The notes: a model not told the origin generated them from the letters alone. 64,000 nucleotides of DNA from Allopusillimonas ginsengisoli (GCF_004153455.1 NZ_SDQE01000018.1:1-64000), one strand, 5' to 3'; shown: positions 45,451 through 55,244, counted from the first letter of the stretch. A program made the numbers and translations.

Positions 45451-46941
45451 ATGGACTCTCTGAACGCGTTAATGACCGGGTTCGGCGTTGCGCTGCATCC
45501 CATCAACCTGCTCTGGGCACTTCTGGGTTCGGTGCTCGGTACCGCCATCGGCGTATTGCCAGGTATCGGGCCTGCGCTCACGATCGCCTTGCTGCTGCCT
45601 GTCACGGTACAGATCGCTCCCACTGCCGCCTTCATTATGTTTGCGGGCGTCTTGTACGGCGCCATGTATGGGGGCTCAACGACTTCGATTCTACTGAATA
45701 CGCCGGGCGAAAGCGGGTCTATGATGACTGCGCTAGAAGGCAACAAAATGGCCAAGTCGGGCAGAGGGGCAGCCGCGTTGGCAACGGCGGCCATCGGCTC
45801 TTTTGTGGCCGGTACGTTGGCAACGCTGGGCATCACTTTCTTTGCCCCGCTGGTGGCGGAGTTGGCATTTGTTTTTACGGCCGCCGACTATTTCGCCTTG
45901 ATGGTGCTGTCCTTGATGTCGGTTTCCGTTGTCATGGGTACGTCGCGCGTGCGTGGCCTGATCGCTTTACTGCTGGGGCTGGCGCTTGGCGTCGTGGGCA
46001 TTGATGGCCAGACAGGGCAGGCGAGGCTGACCTTTGGGTCGCCGGCGCTTCTTGATGGCATTGAGCTCACCGTGGTGCTGGTGTCCTTGTTCGCAGTCGG
46101 CGAGATTATGTATGTCGCGAGCCGCTACAGCAGCATGCCGCCACAAATGAATCCCTTGTCGGGCGGGGCCTGGATGACCAAAGACGACTGGAAGCGCTCC
46201 TGGAAGCCCTGGTTGCGCGGTACGCTTTTTGGGTTTCCGATTGGCGCCTTGCCAACAGGTGGTACGGAAATTCCCACTTTTCTTTCTTATACCGTAGAGC
46301 GCAAGCTGTCCAAACATCCTGAAGAGTTTGGCCACGGCGCCATCGAGGGGGTGGCGGGGCCAGAGGCAGCGAATAATGCGGCAGCAGCCGGCATTCTGGT
46401 TCCCTTGCTGACACTGGGCCTGCCCACGTCGGCGACAGCAGCCATCCTGCTGGCCGCCTTTCAGAGCTATGGGCTGCAACCAGGGCCATTTTTGTTCACC
46501 AATAGCCACGATCTGGTCTGGGCGGTGATTGCATCGCTGTATGTGGGCAACGTGATGCTGTTGGTGCTGAATTTGCCGTTGGTAGGTTTGTGGGTGCGCT
46601 TGCTGCTGATACCCAGGCCTTATCTTTATGCCGGTATTCTCATCTTTGCCATGGTCGGCATATGGGGCATCTCCACCTCCTGGATGGATTTGCTCATCAT
46701 GTTTGTGGTGGGCGTGGCCGGCTATGTGATGCGGGTCTATGATTTTCCGATCGCACCGGTACTGATTGGACTCATACTCGGGCCCATGGCCGAAACTCAG
46801 CTCAGGCGCGCGCTGGCCATCGGGCAGGGCAGTCCCATGGCGCTGGTCGCCGATCCGCTGTCCATTGTTTTCCTGAGTCTCGCCGCATTGGTGTTCCTGT
46901 TGCCTCTGCTCTTGAAACGGATCAAGGCTGCGGCAGGTTGA
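45451..46941 (+). CDS. tctA: TctA subunit of the second TTT system
   Basis: 496 residues, about 12 membrane segments. [20 protein letters not shown] is the first conserved block and [20 protein letters not shown] the second; [20 protein letters not shown] and [20 protein letters not shown] are also diagnostic. It is clearly paralogous to, not a recent copy of, the TctA at 9780. It starts at the stop of tctB with one base between. Confidence 0.93.
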   Translation: MDSLNALMTGFGVALHPINLLWALLGSVLGTAIGVLPGIGPALTIALLLPVTVQIAPTAAFIMFAGVLYGAMYGGSTTSILLNTPGESGSMMTALEGNKMAKSGRGAAALATAAIGSFVAGTLATLGITFFAPLVAELAFVFTAADYFALMVLSLMSVSVVMGTSRVRGLIALLLGLALGVVGIDGQTGQARLTFGSPALLDGIELTVVLVSLFAVGEIMYVASRYSSMPPQMNPLSGGAWMTKDDWKRSWKPWLRGTLFGFPIGALPTGGTEIPTFLSYTVERKLSKHPEEFGHGAIEGVAGPEAANNAAAAGILVPLLTLGLPTSATAAILLAAFQSYGLQPGPFLFTNSHDLVWAVIASLYVGNVMLLVLNLPLVGLWVRLLLIPRPYLYAGILIFAMVGIWGISTSWMDLLIMFVVGVAGYVMRVYDFPIAPVLIGLILGPMAETQLRRALAIGQGSPMALVADPLSIVFLSLAALVFLLPLLLKRIKAAAG

Positions 46942-46981
46942 TCGTCAATCAGGGGCCGCTGTTGCGCACGGTGGATTGCAG

Positions 46982-47011
46982 TGGACAAGCGCTAGAAAAT
47001 CGTCTTATAAT
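46982..47011 (+). promoter_or_regulatory. Promoter of rpmI-rplT
   Basis: TGGACA at 46982-46987, 18-base spacer, and a perfect TATAAT at 47006-47011. The predicted leader before rpmI is about 185 bases, long enough for L20-dependent autoregulation as known in E. coli, but I did not resolve an L20 binding structure. Confidence 0.6.
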
Positions 47012-47203
47012 CAAGGGCTTTTCCGGTGTTATCGCTTTTTGCAGTGCCCAGTCAGGGCGCGCGTGCCGGGGCGGCGTGTAGCCAACGGCTGCGCTTCGCT
47101 TGCTCAGCGGCCGGGAAAATCAAATAAGTGAATTGCAAGGTCTAACAAGTGTCGCCAGAAGGCTGGGGTCCACCTGCATTCATAAATCATAGAGTTTTGC
47201 ATC

Positions 47204-47401
47204 ATGCCTAAGATGAAAACCAAGCGGGGCGCCGCAAAGCGCTTCAAGGTTCGCGGTAGCGGGTCAATCAAGCGGGGCCAGGCGTTCAAGCGCCACATCC
47301 TCACCAAGAAAACAACCAAGAACAAGCGCCAGTTGCGCGGTTCTACCGCGGTGCACAAGTCAGATGTCACCTCGGTCAAGGCAATGATGCCTTTCGCTTG
47401 A
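47204..47401 (+). CDS. rpmI: 50S ribosomal protein L35
   Basis: 65 residues: [20 protein letters not shown] then [20 protein letters not shown]. Basic, full-length L35. It is followed 19 bases later by rplT. In E. coli the pair lies directly after infC; here they are separated from infC by about 12 kb. Confidence 0.98.
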   Translation: MPKMKTKRGAAKRFKVRGSGSIKRGQAFKRHILTKKTTKNKRQLRGSTAVHKSDVTSVKAMMPFA

Positions 47402-47420
47402 TTATCGGAGATCTACTACC

Positions 47421-47780
47421 ATGCCACGCGTAAAACGCGGCGTTACCGCCCGAGCCCGTCATAAAAAAGTCCTTAAAGCAGCCAAAGGCTACCGCGGTCG
47501 CCGCGGTAATGTATTCCGTATAGCCAAACAGGCGGTCATGAAGGCTGGGCAATATGCCTACCGTGATCGCCGCAATAAAAAGCGTACCTTCCGCGCACTC
47601 TGGATCACCCGTATTAATGCGGCCTGCCGCGAGCTGGGCGTTTCCTACAGCGTGTTCATCGCAGGCACCAAGAAAGCCTCTATCGAGCTTGATCGCAAGG
47701 TACTGGCCGACATGGCTGTCAATGACAAGGCAGGCTTTGCAGCCGTCGTTGCACAGGCCAAGAACGCATTGGCCTCCTGA
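47421..47780 (+). CDS. rplT: 50S ribosomal protein L20
   Basis: 119 residues with the L20 signature: [40 protein letters not shown], and [21 protein letters not shown]20 is an early assembly protein and in other bacteria represses its own operon. A stem-loop and the pheS gene follow. Confidence 0.98.
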   Translation: MPRVKRGVTARARHKKVLKAAKGYRGRRGNVFRIAKQAVMKAGQYAYRDRRNKKRTFRALWITRINAACRELGVSYSVFIAGTKKASIELDRKVLADMAVNDKAGFAAVVAQAKNALAS

Positions 47781-47806
47781 TCGGCCTGCATTTTCTGTTG
47801 TAACAC

Positions 47807-47839
47807 TGCAAACGGGGCCTTTGTCGGGCTCCGTTTGCA
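47807..47839 (+). terminator. Stem-loop between rplT and pheS
   Basis: TGCAAACGG (47807-47815) pairs with CCGTTTGCA (47831-47839), extended by GGCC/GGCT-type pairs including one G-U, for 13 pairs around a seven-base loop. Only TTT follows, so it is a weak terminator at best and may be a partial attenuator before pheST. No Phe-rich leader peptide was found. Confidence 0.45.
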
Positions 47840-47856
47840 TTTGGACACGCGACACT

Positions 47857-48879
47857 ATGACACCTCCGGTCGACGACCTGATCCTTCAGGCCAAAGAACT
47901 TTTCGCACAGGCGCCCGACGCCGCTGCGCTCGAGAATGCCAAAGCCCGTTTTCTGGGCAAGCAGGGCGAGCTAACCGCTCTGCTCAAGGGCCTTGCCAAG
48001 CTGGACCCACAGCAAAAGAAAACTGAGGGCGCGCGCATCAATCAGCTCAAGCAGCAGATAGAAGGCCTGCTCAATGACCGTCGCGCCCAAATGGCCCAGG
48101 CGGAACTCGATAAACGCCTTGCGGCCGAAACCATCGACGTCACGCTGCCAGGCCGCGGCAGGGCGATGGGTGGCATACATCCCGTGATCCAGACTTGGCA
48201 GCGCGTCGAAGCCATTTTCCGTTCGATCGGTTTCGATGTTGCGGACGGCCCCGAGATCGAGAACGACTGGACCAACTTCACCGCGCTGAACAACCCCGAA
48301 AACCATCCGGCCCGCTCCATGCAGGATACGTTCTATGTCGACATGAACGACGCGCAAGGGTTGCCGCTGCTGCTGCGCACGCACACCAGCCCCATGCAGG
48401 TGCGCTATGCGCGCATGCACAAGCCTCCAATCAAGGTCATTGCCCCAGGGCGCACCTATCGCGTGGACAGCGATGCCACGCACTCACCGATGTTCCATCA
48501 GGTCGAAGGCCTCTGGATTGCCGAAGACATTTCCTTCGCCGACCTCAAGGGTGTGTATACCAATTTTCTCCGCGCCTTTTTCGAAACCGACGACCTGAGC
48601 GTCAGGTTCCGCCCCTCCTTTTTTCCGTTTACCGAACCTTCCGCCGAAATCGACATGATGTTCACGTCGGGCCCGAATCAGGGGCGCTGGCTTGAAATTT
48701 CCGGTTCCGGGCAAGTGCACCCCGAAGTCGTGCGCAACTACGGTCTCGATCCCGAACGATATATTGGCTTTGCCTTTGGTTCGGGCCTCGAGCGCCTTAC
48801 CATGCTGCGCTACGGTGTCAACGACCTGCGTCAGTTTTTCGAGGGCGACTTGCGCTTCTTGCGCCAGTTCAACCGATAA
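47857..48879 (+). CDS. pheS: Phenylalanyl-tRNA synthetase alpha subunit
   Basis: 340 residues. An N-terminal coiled coil (about 1-95) is followed by the class II catalytic core: [60 protein letters not shown] and the terminal [20 protein letters not shown]. The frame extends upstream into rplT, but the ATG at 47857 gives the standard start. The alpha2-beta2 enzyme is completed by pheT. Confidence 0.97.
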   Translation: MTPPVDDLILQAKELFAQAPDAAALENAKARFLGKQGELTALLKGLAKLDPQQKKTEGARINQLKQQIEGLLNDRRAQMAQAELDKRLAAETIDVTLPGRGRAMGGIHPVIQTWQRVEAIFRSIGFDVADGPEIENDWTNFTALNNPENHPARSMQDTFYVDMNDAQGLPLLLRTHTSPMQVRYARMHKPPIKVIAPGRTYRVDSDATHSPMFHQVEGLWIAEDISFADLKGVYTNFLRAFFETDDLSVRFRPSFFPFTEPSAEIDMMFTSGPNQGRWLEISGSGQVHPEVVRNYGLDPERYIGFAFGSGLERLTMLRYGVNDLRQFFEGDLRFLRQFNR

Positions 48880-48911
48880 CCCCCGACTATCACGAACTCA
48901 ACGAGCGGATC

Positions 48912-51320
48912 ATGTTATTTCCAGAGTCCTGGCTACGCGCTTTTGTTAACCCCGACATCGATACGCAGGCCTTGTCGCATCGCCTGACCATGGCGGGCCT
49001 CGAGGTCGAAGAAACCGACCCGGCTGCGCCGCCATTCGAGGGTGTGGTGGTCGGGCACATCGTCGATATTGCACCCCATCCCGATGCGGACAAGTTGCGT
49101 GTTTGCCAAGTGGACGATGGCACCGGTTCGCCGCTGCAAATCGTATGCGGTGCGCCCAACGCCGCGGCAGGCATCAAGGTGCCGCTGGCGCGCGTGGGTG
49201 CGCAATTGCCGAACGGCATGCAGATAGGTGTCGTAAAGATGCGGGGGGTGGCGTCCTCCGGCATGCTCTGCTCGGCGCGCGAGCTCGGACTTTCTCAGGA
49301 TCACGATGGCCTGCTGGTGCTCGACCCCGCGCTGCAAGCCGGCCAGTCGCTTCGCGAAGCCCTGGACCTGGACGATACTGTATTCACACTCAAGCTAACC
49401 CCCAACCGGGCCGACTGCCTGTCCATCCTGGGTGTCGCGCGCGAGGTGTCGGCGCTTACCGGGGCTCCGCTTGTCGTGCCAACGTATGAGCCGGTTGCTG
49501 TCACCCTGGAAGACATCTTGCCGGTTCGCGTCGATGCCCCCGACCTTTGCGGGCGCTTTGCCGGCCGGGTGATACGGGGTGTCAATGCCCGGGCGCAAAC
49601 ACCTTCATGGATGAGAACCCGGCTCGAACGGGCAGGGCAGCGGTCTATTTCGGCGCTGGTCGATATTTCCAACTACGTCATGCTGGAACTGGGTCGTCCA
49701 ACGCACGTCTTCGATCTCAAGCGGGTCGATGGCGGCCTGACCGTGCGCTGGGCCAGGCATGGCGAGCAACTTGAGCTGCTCAATGGCCAGACCGTCCAGC
49801 TCGACCCCGACGTGGGCGTCATCTGCGCGGGAGATCAAATCGAAAGCCTGGCAGGCATCATGGGCGGCGAGGGATCGTCCGTCACGCTGGATACCACTGA
49901 TATCTACGTCGAGGCCGCTTTCTGGTGGCCAGAAGCCATCATGGGGCGCGCGCGTCGCTACAAGTTCAGCTCAGAGGCCAGTCATCGCTTCGAACGGGGT
50001 GTGGATTTTGCCTCCATCTCGGAGCATCTCGAATACATGAGCCGTCTGATCGTCGATATCTGCGGCGGGCAGGTGGGTCCGGTCGACGATCAGGTAATCA
50101 ACCTTCCGGAGCGCAAGCCCGTCGCCATGAGGCTATCGCGCTGCCGCAAAGTGCTCGGGCTGGCGGTTGCCAGCAACGAGGTCGAGGCCATTTTTACCCG
50201 CCTGGCGCTGCCTTACGTCCAGCAGGATGATGCCTTCATCGTGACGCCACCCTCCTATCGTTTCGATATTGCCATCGAAGAAGATCTGATTGAGGAAGTG
50301 GCGCGCGTTTATGGCTTTGAGCGTATTCCGGATCTGCCCCCCGTCGCGCGCGCAGACATGCTGATCGAACCCGAAACCTTGCGCGGTCCCCATATGCTGC
50401 GGGCCCGCATGGCGGCACTCGACTATCAGGAGGTCATCAATTTTGCCTTCGTCGAAGAAGCCTGGGAGCACGATTATGCGGGCAACGACGATCCCATCCG
50501 CTTGCTTAACCCGATCGCCAGTCAGTTGGCGGTCATGCGTTCAAGCCTGATCGGCGGCCTGCTTGCCAACATCGTCCATAACGCGAACCGCAAGCAGAGC
50601 CGTGTGCGCGTATTCGAACTGGGCCGGGTCTTTGCGCGGGACAATACCGTCGTGGATGGCGACCTCGCAGTAGCGGGTGTGCGCCAGCCTGTGCGGCTGG
50701 CTGGCGCTGCCTGGGGGCCGGCGCTGGATGAGCAGTGGGGCACCGCCACGCGTCAGGTCGATTTTTACGACGTCAAGAAAGACCTCGAGAATCTGTTGGG
50801 CGAATCAGCCCACGACCTGGTCTGCATTGCTCATGCCCATCCCGCCTTGCATCCTGGGCGATCGGCGCGTCTTGAGCTCGCTGGGCAGACGGTGGGCTGG
50901 ATAGGCGAAATCCATCCGCGCTGGGCACAGCGCTGTGATCTGGCTCAGGCGCCCGTTGTGTTCGAAATCGACGTCGATGCCGTGTCCGCCAGCTTGCTGC
51001 CCGCGCCAGGCGAGCTTTCCCGGCAGCCGGTCGTTATTCGCGATCTGGCGCTGTGGGTGAATACAGCCGTCAGCTATCAAGACTTGCTGGATACATTTAC
51101 CCATACTATCCAATCTGATGATACGCTTGGCATCGTGAAAGACATTAAACTGTTCGATGTCTGGCGTGACAAAACGGCGCAAACCTCCGAAAAAAGCATG
51201 GCCTTTCGCTTCTGGCTGCAGGGGCACGATGCAACGCTGGATGATGCAACGGTAGAACAATGCCTGTCCAGGCTGCTGGATGCACTGGTTGCTGCGCATG
51301 GCGTACGCCAGCGCGCTTAA
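48912..51320 (+). CDS. pheT: Phenylalanyl-tRNA synthetase beta subunit
   Basis: 802 residues. N-terminal tRNA-binding (EMAP-like) domain with ADKLRVCQVDDGTGSPLQIV; B3/B4 editing domain; B5; and the C-terminal FDX-ACB anticodon-binding domain starting about SRQPVVIRDLALWVNTAVSY. It carries a proofreading site for mischarged Tyr. The gene lies 32 bases after pheS, and ihfA follows nine bases later. Confidence 0.97.
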   Translation: MLFPESWLRAFVNPDIDTQALSHRLTMAGLEVEETDPAAPPFEGVVVGHIVDIAPHPDADKLRVCQVDDGTGSPLQIVCGAPNAAAGIKVPLARVGAQLPNGMQIGVVKMRGVASSGMLCSARELGLSQDHDGLLVLDPALQAGQSLREALDLDDTVFTLKLTPNRADCLSILGVAREVSALTGAPLVVPTYEPVAVTLEDILPVRVDAPDLCGRFAGRVIRGVNARAQTPSWMRTRLERAGQRSISALVDISNYVMLELGRPTHVFDLKRVDGGLTVRWARHGEQLELLNGQTVQLDPDVGVICAGDQIESLAGIMGGEGSSVTLDTTDIYVEAAFWWPEAIMGRARRYKFSSEASHRFERGVDFASISEHLEYMSRLIVDICGGQVGPVDDQVINLPERKPVAMRLSRCRKVLGLAVASNEVEAIFTRLALPYVQQDDAFIVTPPSYRFDIAIEEDLIEEVARVYGFERIPDLPPVARADMLIEPETLRGPHMLRARMAALDYQEVINFAFVEEAWEHDYAGNDDPIRLLNPIASQLAVMRSSLIGGLLANIVHNANRKQSRVRVFELGRVFARDNTVVDGDLAVAGVRQPVRLAGAAWGPALDEQWGTATRQVDFYDVKKDLENLLGESAHDLVCIAHAHPALHPGRSARLELAGQTVGWIGEIHPRWAQRCDLAQAPVVFEIDVDAVSASLLPAPGELSRQPVVIRDLALWVNTAVSYQDLLDTFTHTIQSDDTLGIVKDIKLFDVWRDKTAQTSEKSMAFRFWLQGHDATLDDATVEQCLSRLLDALVAAHGVRQRA

Positions 51321-51329
51321 GGAGCACAT

Positions 51330-51656
51330 ATGAAAACCGACCGCACGCTAACCAAAGCGGAGCTTGCAGAGCTGCTATTTGATCGTGTTGGCCTGAACAA
51401 ACGCGAAGCCAAAGACATTGTCGATACCTTCTTTGAAGAGATACGGGAATGCCTGGCGAGCGGGTCAGAAGTCAAGCTGTCTGGTTTCGGCAATTTCCAG
51501 GTGCGCGATAAACCGCCACGCCCCGGACGCAATCCGAAAACGGGCGAAATCATTCCAATTGCCGCGCGGCGGGTGGTGACTTTTCACGCCAGTCAAAAAC
51601 TGAAAAGCATCGTGGAACTATCCAGCAAACCCGATGCCGCGTCCGATCAGCAATAA
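51330..51656 (+). CDS. ihfA: Integration host factor alpha subunit
   Basis: 108 residues of the HU/IHF family. [20 protein letters not shown] and [20 protein letters not shown], with the DNA-intercalating Pro in [14 protein letters not shown]. The N-terminus [15 protein letters not shown] marks IhfA rather than HU. IHF bends DNA and, among other roles, helps NtrC/sigma-54 promoters such as that of glnK. The order pheT-ihfA-MerR is common in betaproteobacteria. Confidence 0.96.
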   Translation: MKTDRTLTKAELAELLFDRVGLNKREAKDIVDTFFEEIRECLASGSEVKLSGFGNFQVRDKPPRPGRNPKTGEIIPIAARRVVTFHASQKLKSIVELSSKPDAASDQQ

Positions 51657-51773
51657 AAGTATCGTTTGCGGGTGCGTTGCGGCGCATCTGCAATTCGGGC
51701 TATAACCATTGTGGCCCCGCAGGTACTTCCGGGATTATTTCCGTAGACTTATCAACCGGCTTACAATCCGCCC

Positions 51774-52193
51774 ATGAGCACAAGCGAAACCCCCGTCATT
51801 CTGCCGCCCATTCCGGCAAAACGATATTTCACGATCGGCGAAGTCAGCGACCTGTGTTGTGTCAAGCCCCATGTCCTGCGCTACTGGGAGCAAGAGTTCA
51901 CGCAACTCAAGCCCGTAAAACGACGCGGCAATCGGCGCTATTACCAGCATCACGAGGTTTTGCTTATCCGCCGTATCCGCGACCTGCTGTACGAGCAGGG
52001 GTTCACCATCAGCGGCGCGCGCAACCGTCTGGGCGATACGCATGACATTTCGCGCGACCAGGACGCGGCTGTACGCCTTTCGGGCGCCGAACTGCAATCG
52101 CTGCGCAACGACCTCACGGCTGTCAAAGACATGCTGTCGGCTGCGTTGCAGGAAAACGAATCGAATGGCACAGAGGGTTCGCAACTCTTCTGA
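51774..52193 (+). CDS. MerR-family transcriptional regulator
   Basis: 139 residues. N-terminal winged HTH of MerR type: KRYFTIGEVSDLCCVKPHVL, RYWEQEFTQLKPVKRRGNRR, YYQHHEVLLIRRIRDLLYEQ. The C-terminal part is a short coil without a recognisable effector domain. This small MerR protein is regularly found after ihfA; its target is unknown. Confidence 0.9.
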   Translation: MSTSETPVILPPIPAKRYFTIGEVSDLCCVKPHVLRYWEQEFTQLKPVKRRGNRRYYQHHEVLLIRRIRDLLYEQGFTISGARNRLGDTHDISRDQDAAVRLSGAELQSLRNDLTAVKDMLSAALQENESNGTEGSQLF

Positions 52194-52271
52194 TCGGCGC
52201 CTTGCCAACCTGATGCGTATTTCTATTTCCGGATTCCGCGCAAGGCCGCAACACGCCATCTTTTGCCAGAC

Positions 52272-53087
52272 ATGATTGACGCTTCACTGCGATCGCGGGC
52301 GCTCTCTGCACTGCTTGAATCCGAGCCTGCGGCAAAGGCCGCTGCCGCGAGACGGTTGGATGATACGCTCGTCATAGACACGGCTATGGTAATGGCTGTC
52401 CCGGCGGGGATTCCGGGCCGCCCCCACCGACCCGAGCTCGTTCCGCCGCACAAGGTAAAGTCCCGCTCGGTCGGATCGCCGCAGGGAAGAGCCGCACTTA
52501 TACACTCTCTGTGCCATATTGAGTTCAACGCCATCAACCTGGCGCTGGATGTCCTGTGGCGGTTCCCAGGAATGCCCGACGCCTTTTACAGAGATTGGGC
52601 AAAGGTGGCGCGCGAAGAGGGCTTGCATTTCGAGTTGCTCTGCGCGCATCTGCAGGCGATGGGCTATGCCTATGGCGATATGCCGGCACACGACGGCTTG
52701 TGGGAAATGGCAGAACGAACCCGCGAAGATCTCTTGGCCCGCCTTGCGCTGGTGCCGCGCACGCTGGAAGCCCGTGGGCTGGATGCGTCGCCCATTGTGC
52801 GGGACAAACTCTCGGGCGCAGGCGACGAGGCCGCCGCAGCTATCATAGACATTATTCTGCGTGACGAGATTGGCCACGTGGCGACCGGCAATCGCTGGTA
52901 TAGACACCTCTGCACGCAGCGTGGGTTGGATCCCATCGCCAGCTTCAGAATGCTTGCTGAGCGCTATCGCGCGCCACGGCTGCGTGGCCCATTCAATCTA
53001 CCCGCCCGTCGCGCTGCAGGCTTCAGCGACGAAGAACTGGATGCGCTGCTGCAAGAGGCCGCGACGACCTCTCAGGATCACGGTTGA
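52272..53087 (+). CDS. DUF455 ferritin-like protein
   Basis: 271 residues. The DUF455 core shows helix-borne Glu/His residues suited to a di-iron centre: ALIHSLCHIEFNAINLALDV, AKVAREEGLHFELLCAHLQA and IILRDEIGHVATGNRWYRHL. The ferritin-like fold is family knowledge; the reaction is unknown. The ATG at 52272 is preferred over an in-frame TTG nine bases upstream. Confidence 0.85.
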   Translation: MIDASLRSRALSALLESEPAAKAAAARRLDDTLVIDTAMVMAVPAGIPGRPHRPELVPPHKVKSRSVGSPQGRAALIHSLCHIEFNAINLALDVLWRFPGMPDAFYRDWAKVAREEGLHFELLCAHLQAMGYAYGDMPAHDGLWEMAERTREDLLARLALVPRTLEARGLDASPIVRDKLSGAGDEAAAAIIDIILRDEIGHVATGNRWYRHLCTQRGLDPIASFRMLAERYRAPRLRGPFNLPARRAAGFSDEELDALLQEAATTSQDHG

Positions 53088-53108
53088 GCCCTTAACCGTG
53101 TGGGAGCC

Positions 53109-53149
53109 AGACCTCCCCCGGCAGAAGGTCCGGGGTCGAGGCCGGGTCT
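53109..53149. terminator. Hairpin between DUF455 and anti-sigma genes
   Basis: AGACC (53109-53113) pairs with GGTCT (53145-53149) and inside it CCCCGG (53116-53121) pairs with CCGGGG (53130-53135); TTCTGTCTTTC follows on the plus strand. The two genes converge here. A second 7-bp stem, CACGGTT/AACCGTG (53079-53100), overlaps the DUF455 stop codon. Confidence 0.5.
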
Positions 53150-53184
53150 TCTGTCTTTCATAGATTGCCGTGTTTCTGCTGGGC

Positions 53185-54612
53185 TTACGAGGATGGCAGT
53201 GTTTCGCCTTGAGAGTGGTTGCCTTGCGAGAGGCTTGGCTCCGCATCGGGCGCACCGAATGTGACGACCCGGCCTATGAACAGCACCGGCCCGCTTGGGC
53301 TGGACGTTGGCGACCCGCCCTGTGGCTCCAGCGTCATTTCGAAATACTGTTCGTCCCCTAGCTCACCCATGAGCGTCGCAGGTACGGTAATGGGCTTGTT
53401 GGGGTCGATCAAACCCATGGAGCGGGGCTGAGGCAAGGTGGCGTTGTAGGTCCATAGTTGCACGGAAGCGTCGGCGGGGATATCGCTGCGCACCTGGGGA
53501 GACATGAGCACGTTGCCTTGCGGGTCGAACGTGACGATCCAGGCAGGGGTGGAGCTTTGCCCGGGAGCTTGAAGAATGGCTGCCTTGGTCGGAGCCACTT
53601 TGACCACCGTCACAGGCGGTTCGGTCGGTGCTGCCGGCATGAGGGCGAGTGCCAGCGCCAGGGCGGCAAAAATCACAGTGGCGCCACGCCAGATCCAGAC
53701 ACTGTTGACAAGGCGGCGGGACTGGGCGGGTGGCAGCGACGATGGCGCCGTGATCGGGATGGCGTCGGGCAGGGGAGGCGTGCTTTCCTTGGGCGGTATG
53801 GCATTGGCCACCGACGGCGGCGCAGCGCCGGCCTCGGAACCCAGGGTATGTTCAACGGATCTCGATCCGGCAACCGCGTTACGCTCGGCGGTTCTGTCGA
53901 TGGGTGCGCTGCGGACGTTGTCGGACTTGATGGGCGAGATCGTCGACGGGGAGGGCCCGGTCGAGGGTTCTTTTCGGCTGGTTGGCGCGCCCGCGTTTGT
54001 ACGCGAAGTCGGGGGTGTCGTGGCAGGCGAGGCCGGGTCGGGCGCGGGAGGGCGCGCGAATGGGGTGACAACGGCGCCTGATGCATTGGGGGTGGATGAA
54101 TGGGGGGCTGCAGGCGATGCCGCCGGTGTTTGGGGCAGTGTTTGGGGCGCGAGAGGCTCAGGCTGCCTGCCTGGCCTGTCTGGGACTGGTGCCAGTGGCG
54201 CGGGAGGCTGTGCCGGTCGCGGTATTTCGGTGACAACTGGGCGGGCGTTCGGTGCCGGCGGCGCAGTGCGCGTGGCGCCAGCTTCGGCGGACGCCGCAGG
54301 AAGGTCGCCGGATCCGTCGTGTTCCTTGGGGCGCAGGCTGGCAGGCTGACGATACAGGCTGGACGGAGCGGGAATGGCATCGTGGCCCAGCGTGGCCTGA
54401 ATGCGTTGCAGCAGCAAGGGTGAGGGGTCAACAGGCGGCAGCAGGTCGGTCAGCTCCAGCAGACTGTTTTCCCAGTCCAGAGCGGCCGTGACTGCGCTGT
54501 CGTCGTGGCTGAGCAACTGATGGGCTCTGGCCATATCATGGCGATCGAGCAGGCCGAGCGTGTATTCCGCAATCAGGATGTTATGGCTGTTGGGTGTTTT
54601 ATTGCTGCTCAT
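53185..54612 (-). CDS. RskA-like anti-sigma factor with long Pro-rich linker
   Basis: 475 residues. The N-terminal anti-sigma domain (about 1-75) has ILIAEYTLGLLDRHDMARAH; a very long Pro/Ala/Ser/Thr-rich, probably disordered linker runs about 80-295; one transmembrane helix is at about 304-326 (VWIWRGATVIFAALALALAL); and the periplasmic C-terminal RskA domain has PAWIVTFDPQGNVLMSPQVR and ADASVQLWTYNATLPQPRSM. Regulated proteolysis would free the sigma factor. Its start overlaps the stop of the sigma gene (ATGA). The usual RskA protein is about half this length. Confidence 0.88.
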   Translation of the reverse strand: MSSNKTPNSHNILIAEYTLGLLDRHDMARAHQLLSHDDSAVTAALDWENSLLELTDLLPPVDPSPLLLQRIQATLGHDAIPAPSSLYRQPASLRPKEHDGSGDLPAASAEAGATRTAPPAPNARPVVTEIPRPAQPPAPLAPVPDRPGRQPEPLAPQTLPQTPAASPAAPHSSTPNASGAVVTPFARPPAPDPASPATTPPTSRTNAGAPTSRKEPSTGPSPSTISPIKSDNVRSAPIDRTAERNAVAGSRSVEHTLGSEAGAAPPSVANAIPPKESTPPLPDAIPITAPSSLPPAQSRRLVNSVWIWRGATVIFAALALALALMPAAPTEPPVTVVKVAPTKAAILQAPGQSSTPAWIVTFDPQGNVLMSPQVRSDIPADASVQLWTYNATLPQPRSMGLIDPNKPITVPATLMGELGDEQYFEMTLEPQGGSPTSSPSGPVLFIGRVVTFGAPDAEPSLSQGNHSQGETLPSS

Positions 54613-55139
54613 GCTTGCCGCAGCTCCTTGAGCAGGCTAAGGCCGACCTGGACACGTGTCTTGAGCTGTGCGGCCGGCACTTTCAGGCGAGCGGCAATCT
54701 GCTCATAGGTATATCCCTTGTAGAAAGCCATCATGATGGGGGCTCGTTGGCTTTCGTCCAGTTGGGACAGTGCGCGCAACAGGCTGCTGGTCGCCGCATT
54801 GCGCACATCCGTGGCATCGGGCAGATTGTCTGCGGCCTGGGCATCCAGCAGCGGATTGCGAGCCGCCTGACGCAGTCGCTTGAGCGCACGGTAACGCAAA
54901 ATACTATACATCCAGGCACGACCCGTGCCAGAGTCTTCGTCGAAGCTTTCCGCGTTCTTCCAGATCAAGGTGAATGTATCGCGCAGCAGTTCTTCTGCGC
55001 TGGCGCGCTGGCCCAGCATGGACAGGCCGAGCGCAAGCATGTGCGGTGCTTCATGCTCATAAAGTTGTTGGAAGGCGTTTTCGTCGCCGCGCGCGCAGGC
55101 ACGCAGGGCGGCATCGTAGTCGACGGGTGCAACAGCCAT
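54609..55139 (-). CDS. ECF RNA polymerase sigma factor (SigK-like)
   Basis: 176 residues. Region 2: ENAFQQLYEHEAPHMLALGL, AEELLRDTFTLIWKNAESFD and GTGRAWMYSILRYRALKRLR. Region 4: LRALSQLDESQRAPIMMAFY and GYTYEQIAARLKVPAAQLKT. Sigma-K-type ECF factors are paired with RskA anti-sigma factors, as here. Its regulon is unknown; no recognisable target gene was identified beyond the possibility of autoregulation. Confidence 0.92.
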   Translation of the reverse strand: MAVAPVDYDAALRACARGDENAFQQLYEHEAPHMLALGLSMLGQRASAEELLRDTFTLIWKNAESFDEDSGTGRAWMYSILRYRALKRLRQAARNPLLDAQAADNLPDATDVRNAATSSLLRALSQLDESQRAPIMMAFYKGYTYEQIAARLKVPAAQLKTRVQVGLSLLKELRQA

Positions 55140-55165
55140 AAGTTCTCCGGAATCGCCATAACAGG

Positions 55166-55189
55166 CACGCCCGTGTTTTAACGGGCGTG
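55166..55189. other. Hairpin upstream of the sigma gene
   Basis: CACGCCCGT (55166-55174) pairs perfectly with ACGGGCGTG (55181-55189), loop of six bases. It lies 27 bases before the sigma start codon and after the Bug receptor gene on the same strand. No T-run lies on the minus-strand exit side, so it is either a poor terminator for the receptor operon or a structure in the sigma leader. Confidence 0.55.
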
Positions 55190-55244
55190 TAATTTCATTA
55201 TTGTATTAGGTGTAAACGATCCTGATGGTTCCAGATTGCAAGCG

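Noticed and set aside
47781-47806. PheM-like leader peptide before pheS
   Set aside because: The only Phe-containing short frame (CTG CAT TTT CTG TTG TAA) lacks a credible start codon and has a single Phe.
52194-52271. tRNA-Pro gene after the ihfA-MerR pair
   Set aside because: This interval is a common site for one in betaproteobacteria, but no cloverleaf could be drawn here.
53458-54349. Gly-rich open frames opposite the anti-sigma linker
   Set aside because: Mirror image of the Pro-rich linker codons; no start site or domain.
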